Assembly (NCBI GenBank): GCA_030704615.1
Contig: CM060731.1
Location: 27,776,001 to 27,840,000, forward strand
Source of the DNA: Takakia lepidozioides
Lineage: Eukaryota > Streptophyta > Takakiopsida > Takakiales > Takakiaceae
Length of the DNA: 64,000 bases
Direction: 5' to 3'
A program made the translations under genes and the position numbers. Under the pieces are notes generated by a model. It searched no databases. It was not told the DNA's origin and saw only the letters and a program-made list of their open reading frames with translations. Below are positions 57,425 to 64,000 of the stretch, piece after piece (the stretch's first letter is position 1; every line of letters starts with the position of its first letter).

Positions 57425-58560
57425 AAATTAAGCGACCGCTAATACTACGGTCCGTATTTTTAGTTTTTATGAAAAACAAGCGACCGCCACTACTGCGGTC
57501 GCTTTATTTCTTTTCATTTTGTGCAATATTGTGGTCACTTCTATTTTGTATATTTTTAAATTTAAGTGACCGCCAAGATAGTGGTCGCTATTTCTTTTTT
57601 TAATTCGAAAAATAAAGCGACTGCCAGTGCCACCGCCAATCTTGCTTTTATGAAAAATAAATTTGAAGCGACCGCCAATACGGCGGTCGCTATTTCTTTT
57701 TTAATTTCGAAAAGCAAAGCGACTGCCATAATTGGCGGTCGCGTTTATTTTGTTAATTTTCAAAAATGTATTTGCCACTATGCGACCGCCAATACAGCAG
57801 TCGCTTGTTTTCTTTTTTAAATTAGGCGACCGCCAATACGACCGCCAATCTTGTTTTTTTAAAACAATAAATTGAAGCGACCGCCAGCATAGCGGTCGCT
57901 ATTTATTTTTTAAATTCAAAAAAGAATGCGACCGCCAGTGCGACTGCCAATCTTGCTTGAAAAAAAAAAACATTTGAAGCGACCGCCAATATGGCGGTCG
58001 TTTTTTCTTTTTCTATTTCGAAAAATAAGGCGACCGCCAATCTTGCTTTAAAAAAAATAAAAATTGAAGCGACCGCCAATACGGCGGTCGCTATTTATTT
58101 TTAATTTCGAAAAACAAAGCGACCGCCATAATTGGCGGTCGCGTTCATTTTGTTAATTTTCAAAAATGTATTTGCCACCGTGCGACCGCCAATACGGCAG
58201 TCGCTTGTTTTCTTTTTTAAATTAGGCGACCGCCAATACGACTGCCAATCTTGTTTTTTTAAGACAATAAATTGAAGCGACCGCCAGCATAGCGGTCGCT
58301 ATTTGTTTTTTTAATTCGAAAAATAAGGCGACCGCCAGTGCGACCGCCAATCTTGCTTTAAAAAAAAAGAAACATTTGAAGCGACCGCCAATATGGCGGT
58401 CGCTATTTTTTTTTCTATTTCAAAAAATAAGGCGACCGCTAATCTTGCTTTAAAAAAAATAAAAATTGAAGCGACCGCCAATACGGCGGTCGCTATTTCT
58501 TTCTTAATTTCGAAAAACAAAGCGAATTGGCGGTCGTGTTCATTTTGTTAATTTTCAAAA
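57425..58560. repeat. Palindrome array 3 with a 401-402-bp higher-order period
   Basis: GCGACCGCCA...GGCGGTCGC units alternate with T- and A-rich spacers and unpaired half-units (GCGACCGCCAATCTTG). The phrase GAAGCGACCGCCAATACGG starts at 57665, 58066 and 58468, giving a larger repeat of 401-402 bp. Confidence 0.9.
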
Positions 58561-58740
58561 TGTATTTGCCACCGCCACTGTGTCGACGACGTGGCTGCTT
58601 AAGTGGCAGTATTTTACCTGGTATTATTTTTACCAGAATATTCCCCGAACCTGACGTGACGGAGATCCTGTCAGCATCAGGTCTGACGTGACCTGACGCT
58701 GACTGACGGACGTGACGCTGATAACCGGGATGCACACCTA

Positions 58741-59282
58741 GTCTTCTAAATGTCAACCTTATGTGTAGATGTTCTAGTTTCAGGGCTAGGGTGTTTGTGG
58801 ACTATATATAGTACATTTGTATCGGGGATAACAGACTAATTGACAACATGTACTGGGTAATGATGTCTGATGGATACTCGTGCTAATTAGTATATATCCT
58901 TTGCATTGGCTAAATTTGTATATCATTCGACTTTGATGTCGACGTTTAATGAATTTGGAGTCATGCAAATTGTGTTATTAATATGTATCATTTGCATTGT
59001 CTAATGTATGTCATTCGACTTTGATGTCGACGTTTAAGAAATTTGGAGTCATACACATTCACTTGAAAACTAAATCTTGATTAATTGCTTCATAAATTGT
59101 ACTTATTTGTTTTAATTTAAATATAAAATTATAAGTTTTGTCCGGATTTATTCCAAAAGTCCAGAATTAGTTAAAATTGAGTTAATGTCTCTATCAGTAG
59201 AGGCACAAGGGCAGTGGTGACATCGGCTGCTATACCAGCTGCTTCTGCAAGCAGCAGTGGGATAAGTGATACATGAGCTGGG
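58741..59282. other. Right flank of the giant element, no gene seen
   Basis: Includes a diverged direct repeat (CATTCGACTTTGATGTCGAC at about 58924 and 59011, with ATTTGGAGTCAT after each). No coding segment until the gag fragment. Confidence 0.5.
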
Positions 59283-60100
59283 ATGTCCATCCAAGCTCCT
59301 GCTGCAACACCAACACCCGTGCCTGCCTTTAACCCAGTTGTAGAGTTCTTCGAGGATTTGAGGAGAAACTATCGGGGGATAACGACGGAGAAGTTGTGGA
59401 GCTTGCAAGAATTACAGCGCAAGCCTACTGAGAGTTTGAGGGAGGCTTACACGCGCATGAGGCAATTGATAAATGTGACCCAAGGGGTTACGGAAGCTTA
59501 GGCAGTCCAATTCTGCTATGGGATATTGGACAAAGAACTGAGGAGAATGGTGTGGGATGCAACTCTCCTACAAGTGGGCCAACCCACCTTAGCAAATGCG
59601 TTTTTGCTGGTAGAGCGGATAGAGCTCAATATGGTGGAGGAGCGAGTGGTCATGGTGAGGTTTGCTAATAAGACACAACGAAGTGAGGCTCCTAGCTAAC
59701 AACAACCACTGCCCCAACGTGCTCAAGGCAACAAGGAGGCTCAGGTGAAGCCCAGGGAAGGACAGAGAGACAGATGCAGAGGTCTCTTCCTTTATTCTCA
59801 GTCCAACAACAGTCGGGTGTGACTTGTTGGGATTGTGGAGGACCTCATGTTAAGAGATTGCCCGGAGAGAGACAAAGGGTCGGCACAGGCACAACCTACA
59901 CAACTAAAGTGTGGGCATTGTGGCAAGTATGGGCATGAGGAGGTCCATTGTTATGACTTGCATCCTGAGCTGCGGCCCGGCCAGTTCCAAGGGAACAATG
60001 GTGGCCGAGGCAATGTAATCCAGAGAGGTAGTGGAGGCAGAGGTTGTGGTGGAGGTCGTAACCATGTTAGGATATCAACTATAGTCTTCACAGTTGGAGT
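59283..60100 (+). pseudogene. Gag fragment of the methyltransferase-bearing gypsy family
   Basis: It reads NPVVEFFEDLRRNYRGITTE, LREAYTRMRQLINVTQGVTE, a TAG, then AVQFCYGILDKELRRMVWDA. This matches the gag at 7494-8330 almost residue for residue, on the opposite strand. Zinc knuckles follow near 59823 and 59911 (CWDCGGPHVK, then CGHCGKYGHEEVHC), with a one-base frameshift inside the first. The rest of the element is missing. The TAG stands where the other copy has Gln. Confidence 0.85.
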
Positions 60101-60733
60101 TCTCACTAGCTGTTTGAAAAGGGGCAGGAGGATCAGCCTTGGCATCGTCTTGTATGAGACGACCACCACTATCTTCCATTGTAGAATTGTAGCCAATGCG
60201 GATTTACCTCCCTCATGAACTTAAAAGTAATGAATGGTCATGAAACAGTGGATCTGGGTAGAGATCTTTGGCTTGTTTGCACAACAGTTGGTTCGATCCA
60301 GGACTGGGCACAGCTAGCCAGATTTGATGATCATTTTGAATCTCTCAGGTTTTGAACAGCGACAATGCACTGCAAGCTCTGTGTCTTGACAACAAAGTAT
60401 GCCTGGCCCATGGCTGGCAAATCCACTCGCACAGAGTATGTTTTCTCACCAGTTCAATAACATCTTAAATTATACAACTGGAATACAAAAATCTGAGGAG
60501 GCTTTTGATATGCAAGTGATTCATATCTTTAAGCGAGTGTGGTTATATGAGATGTTGTGCCACACAGCTTAGGTTTCTTGTTCTCTGCTTAACCAGCAAC
60601 TTGCTGAAGATGCCTCACAAGAGGTAGTGAAAATGAAATAAAAGAAAGAGAACAAGGAGAAAGATATTCATTGTGTCCGTGGGAGAGAGATTGAGTGTTT
60701 TGGATTCTCCTGACGGTGTAACAAACGAGTCAG
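60101..60733. other. No gene seen
   Basis: No supported feature. It may hold an intron of the partial gene that follows. Confidence 0.35.
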
Positions 60734-61025
60734 AATCAACTGAACAAATATGCTGCAGAAGTGGGGAGGGAAATGCACACATTACGGCAGGCAGCTGCTG
60801 ACATGCTTCTCACCTATCAACGTGAGGTAATTCTCCCCTCTGCCTGCCTCCTTGTCCCTTTTCCTATTTCTGCTCAATCTGATACCTTCATGGTATTCGT
60901 GCTGGAGTCTATAATCATTGTGTGACTAACCCAAGAAGAGAGGATACTGACTGGGGTTTGGACAGGTTGATGATGCTGGGGGTGCTTTGGAGGAACTGCA
61001 AAAACACATGGTTGCAGCATCAGAG
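60734..61025 (+). CDS. Two internal exons of an unidentified coiled-coil protein (partial)
   Basis: Exon 60734-60826 (31 codons; QLNKYAAEVGREMHTLRQAA, then ADMLLTYQRE) is bordered by CAG before and GAG/GTAATT after. Exon 60966-61025 (20 codons; VDDAGGALEELQKHMVAASE) is bordered by GGACAG before and GAG/GTACTG after. Both are in phase 0 and together form a heptad-like helical run, which argues for real coding. The flanking exons were not found in this window, so the gene may be split, very large-introned or dead. I do not recognise the protein. Confidence 0.42.
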
Positions 61026-61529
61026 GTACTGCCACCTCACTTTATATTCCATTGTGATTAAAAATCTTGAAGGATTGTTGAATATGTTAAGTGTGGGTTC
61101 TGCTCTTAGAGCCAGTGCATTGACATAAGAGAAGCAAGAGACCAGACACAACATCCTTAATGAGGGCATCTCTTATCCCATGTGAAAAATTAATCTCGCC
61201 TAATGTATGTAGGTCCATAAAGGAAGTGTTGCCAAAAGCACCAGCCAGAAAAACCTGCTGTAGCTTTCTTTTTCGACTTCAAGTTAGCTGAATTTACCAC
61301 AAGGGCTTCCTCTTCCCTTACAAGATTGCCAGTATTGCCTCTTTTGTAAAACAAAAAAAAATCACTGGGCTGATCCCCACAATGGGCTCTCTCTGCTTTG
61401 GCAAAATAGAAGGGGAGGTGAGACTGGGGGCATGACTGAGCACAAGGCATCAATTGGAGCCTTGACAAACTCGGTAAGGTCCTTTGATTGCATTCTCTCC
61501 ATCGACTTCAACACTATGCATAGTCGCAC
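61026..61529. other. No gene seen
   Basis: No supported feature. It may be intron sequence of the partial gene. Confidence 0.35.
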
Positions 61530-61720
61530 TTGAGTAGGTAGCCTAGTGGTTGGGTATTTGTTCCTTGCCTCTGCATAACGCGGGTGATCTTGGGTTCAAT
61601 CCTTCAGCATGTGCCTTCAACTGTCCATTGATGTACTGTGTTTAGAGGCTCTGTAAATTCACTGGACGTTAAAGGAACTTTTTCTGTATCTTTTATCTTC
61701 TGCCCAAATTTTCTAAAAAA
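61530..61720 (+). mobile_element. tRNA-related SINE-like unit
   Basis: An A-box-like GGTAGCCTAGTGGTTGGG at about 61537 is followed by a B-box-like TTGGGTTCAATCC at about 61592, in tRNA spacing. A non-tRNA tail follows. No poly(A) tail or target duplication was found, so it could be a tRNA relic instead. Confidence 0.4.
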
Positions 61721-62928
61721 TACAGAAGAGGAGAGGAAAAGACAAAAGGGTTTGAAGCGGGCGTCATTATGACTGGTGGGTGCCATTAACTTCAGGGCCT
61801 CAAGTACCCGCGTATGAAGGTGTTTGCAGGAGATTTTGGCGGTCGAGAAGCATCCGTGTGAACTGTGAAACGAAGGCGGGATACAAGAAATTGAAGTGGG
61901 GCCCCTCAACAGTCAACATGCGGCTCTTGCTCTACAGTATGTAAGTTACGAGCAGAGATTCGAAGCCTCATGTGCAGATCCCAAAAAGAAGAAGAGCTTG
62001 TGCAAAGATCTTTACTGCCACTTCTGATCCTCGTAATGAAAGCCTGGCGTCTATATTCCTAGCTAGAATATTGACAGTTATTAGTTAGCTGATAGTTAGA
62101 TGGAGTCAGGCACCCTGGACCAGCAGGCGACTGCAGAAAAGGGGGCTTCAGCCTTCAAAGTTCAGCCACCGCAGCCTGTACTGCAAGGGATTGTCCCCGG
62201 AAATTCTAATAGATAGAGAGAAACATACCCGTACTTCATAGTTATTTATGTAGTGAGAGAGAAGGATTACAGATCACCCACAAACTACAAAAGTCATAAT
62301 GTTCTTCCACTTCAACAGCTGTACACCGTGATCACGAGCAACGTTCAGGAAATAATTTGAGTTGAACTAGTATGTGACCCCTCATTGCGAGCACCAACCG
62401 GCCATAAGTGGGTTGGGGAGTCGATTGCTGCAAGGTCAATTTCGTAGGAAAATTTCGCAGGGTTTCAATTATCACTCTGAAATTCCTCGAGGGTAGCATG
62501 TAACTGGCTGCCGGTTCTCCCCCATTCACGAGACTGCATGCAGACTCCTTGCTGATCATACACACGTCCTAAGACAGGAACCACAGCTTGCAATAGTGTT
62601 TCAAATTTCCCGGGAGTTGGGATTTAAGAAACTGGGCATAATAGAATTTACCGGAAACTAGCTTGTTGGCTCTACATTGTATGACATATACTCCAAGGCC
62701 TTTAAATCTGTATTTGAAACGTGCGGGTTCGCCTCTAGGCTCTTACTTGCATTTCCGAGTTTCTAACCAGCTCATTTACTTGCTCAATTGCCGCCCACAC
62801 TATATGTAGCTTTCCTTGTGTTGTGCTGAGATTTGTGAAATGTGTTGATGCGAATATATCATTGCGATTGATCAGATTACTTTGTGACATAGGTGTATAT
62901 TAAAGAATGAGGATTTTATCACGGATGC
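61721..62928. other. Intergenic, no gene seen
   Basis: No supported coding or repeated structure. Confidence 0.35.
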
Positions 62929-62939
62929 ATGAGTGAAAC

Positions 62940-64000
62940 TGAACCTAAATCCTTCACTTGTAGCCCTCATCTTGCAGCAGCCGGTCCGTCTGATTTGGTG
63001 TATGAACACCTCCGTGACTGTCTCAATCCACATGACTCTGCTAGTGGGTTTTCCCAGCTATTTCAAGTTTGCTATTTCATTGCAATGAGCTGCTGCTTTC
63101 TACTTAAAGCATCGGCCACCACATTGTCCCGTCCCGGTTTATACTGGATATCCACGTCGAACAGTGCCAAAGTGTCTTGCCACCTAATTTGTTTTGGGGA
63201 CAACTTAGGCTGCGTGGCAAAATACTTCATCGTGACATTGTCCGTGAACACCTTCACCGGGTTGGAACCAAAATAGTGGCGCCAAAGCTCAAGGCAATGT
63301 ATACCTACCCCAGTAGCACATTTGCTTGGAGCAGCACGGCTCTTGGCCATGTCCAAGAACACAGGTGGGACTCGTCTTATTGCAGTGGTGGAGGTTCTGT
63401 ATCGTTTGGTTAGCCGCTCTATCTGCATCCAATTTCGGGAGGTCTTTTCTTCTCACTTTTCTCCACATCAGTTTGGGGTCGCTACTCCGGGAGGTTGTGA
63501 AGCGGTGGTGCATGGGATTCGGGCTTCCCTTGACCTTCATCCAGATTGGGTCGTCCTTTAGGTGGATGTGACCAACGCCTTCAACGCGGTGTCCAGATCA
63601 GCAATATTTCAAGAACTGCGATCAGCCGGCAGCGCATGCCATCAACTCATTCCCTTTGTGAGATTGTTTTATGTTTCCTCCACCCCTTTGTTTTACAGTC
63701 ATCAGACCTGTACCGGAGATCTTACTATAATCCAGTCCGAAGTAGGAACCCGTCAGGACGATCCATTAGGGGGACCTCTTTTTGCTTTTGCCCACTTCCG
63801 AGCCATTCACTCATCTGCGCAAGCCTTCCAATCCTGTATATTTCCTTCTGTTGCTGATGATACCCACATCACTGGCCCTCCCATTGATATCATTTTGGCT
63901 TTCCATCACTTTGCTAACCAACTTCACTCTCTTGGGCTCACTGTTCAACCTCGCAAATCCACAGTTTGGTCACCCTCTTGTGCCTCCTGTCGACTTTCTA
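62940..64000 (+). pseudogene. Non-LTR retrotransposon with R2-like RT, copy 2 (runs off the window)
   Basis: It reads SPHLAAAGPSDLVYEHLRDC, LLAMSKNTGGTRLIAVVEVL, HQFGVATPGGCEAVVHGIR, VDVTNAFNAVSRSAIFQEL, DPLGGPLFAFAHFRAIHSS and PSVADDTHITGP. These match copy 1 at 12500-13330 closely in sequence and order. It carries a TAG at 63558-63560 just before VDVTNAFN, and Asp for Gly in the usually invariant QGDP motif. It is interrupted at 63085-63300 by an antisense gypsy RNase H fragment. The 3' part lies beyond the window. Confidence 0.85.
63085..63300 (-). mobile_element. Gypsy RNase H fragment inside non-LTR copy 2
   Basis: The minus strand reads GIHCLELWRHYFGSNPVKVF, TDNVTMKYFATQPKLSPKQI and YKPGRDNVVADALSRKQQL, a typical Ty3/gypsy RNase H end. 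It differs clearly from the RNase H of the element at 0.3-9.9 kb, so it comes from another gypsy lineage. It has no LTRs. It lies exactly between the residues FIA and PVA(R/H)L of the host RT gene. Confidence 0.8.

Larger units (their letters stand above)
42560..58740. mobile_element. Putative giant (about 16 kb) hAT-type composite element
   Basis: The region has one coherent design. Both edges are rich in CACGTC/GACGTG motifs, and an 11-bp CGTCACGTCCG at 42602-42612 recurs inverted at 58707-58717. Inside are a kinase-like gene, a RING gene and a hAT transposase, three arrays of GCGACCGCC palindromes, several fold-back repeats and a 1.02-kb tandem repeat. The right edge, read inward, begins TAGGTGTGCATCCCGG from 58740, similar to known hAT ends. 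I could not find the matching left terminus or an 8-bp target duplication, so the exact extent is uncertain. Two adjoining elements sharing repeats (split near 52.4 kb) is the main alternative. Confidence 0.55.

Noticed and set aside
58741-58748. GTCTTCTA as the 8-bp target duplication of the giant hAT element
   Set aside because: No matching copy with a facing TAGGTGTGCAT end was found near 42.5 kb, so the left terminus stays undefined.
1-64000. rRNA or intact tRNA genes, or organellar DNA
   Set aside because: No rRNA-like stretch or complete cloverleaf was seen. The two tRNA-like boxes belong to SINE-like units, and the gene content is nuclear.

Overview
The window looks like nuclear DNA of a streptophyte, most likely a seed-free land plant (bryophyte, lycophyte or fern). 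Three host genes support this: a PPR-DYW organelle RNA-editing factor whose repeats and DYW domain sit in one long exon, a three-exon GH17 beta-1,3-glucanase with its first intron at the end of the signal peptide, and a small protein resembling chloroplast outer-envelope OEP7. A charophyte cannot be excluded from the transposons alone. Most of the remaining sequence is mobile or repetitive.

Layout. 0.33-9.92 kb: a decayed Ty3/gypsy LTR retrotransposon on the minus strand, with 327-bp LTRs about 2% diverged. Its polyprotein reads gag, aspartic protease, a DNMT3-like C5 cytosine methyltransferase, reverse transcriptase, RNase H, integrase, PHD finger. 11.1-14.8 kb: a single-ORF non-LTR element with an N-terminal zinc finger, RT, CCHC knuckle and restriction-like endonuclease, with a second rearranged copy at 62.9-64 kb. 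16.6-18.5 kb: the GH17 gene (minus). 19.5 kb: a tRNA-derived SINE with target-site duplication. 21 kb: a fragment of the gypsy family. 25.6-28.1 kb: the PPR-DYW gene (plus). 28.96 kb: the OEP7-like gene (plus). 33.9 kb: a PPR relic. 34.8-36.4 kb: an internally deleted Ty1/copia element. 37.3-42.1 kb: minisatellites and an AT-rich satellite with higher-order periodicity.

42.56-58.74 kb: an apparent giant hAT-type composite. It holds a kinase-like gene (plus), a RING-finger gene (minus) and a hAT transposase (minus). Each gene lies beside an array of GCGACCGCC palindromes and has a TATA box about 321-324 nt before its ATG. The interior also carries several long inverted repeats and a 1.02-kb tandem repeat. 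59-64 kb: a gag fragment, two exons of an unidentified gene, a SINE-like unit and the second non-LTR copy.

Two points stand out. First, the gypsy element combines a DNA-methylation writer with a histone-reader module in one polyprotein. Second, unrelated mobile genes here keep their reading frame but are interrupted by TAG and TGA codons where Q, R or W is expected. This fits C-to-T decay of methylated DNA. All domain calls were made by eye from translated sequence, with no database search.
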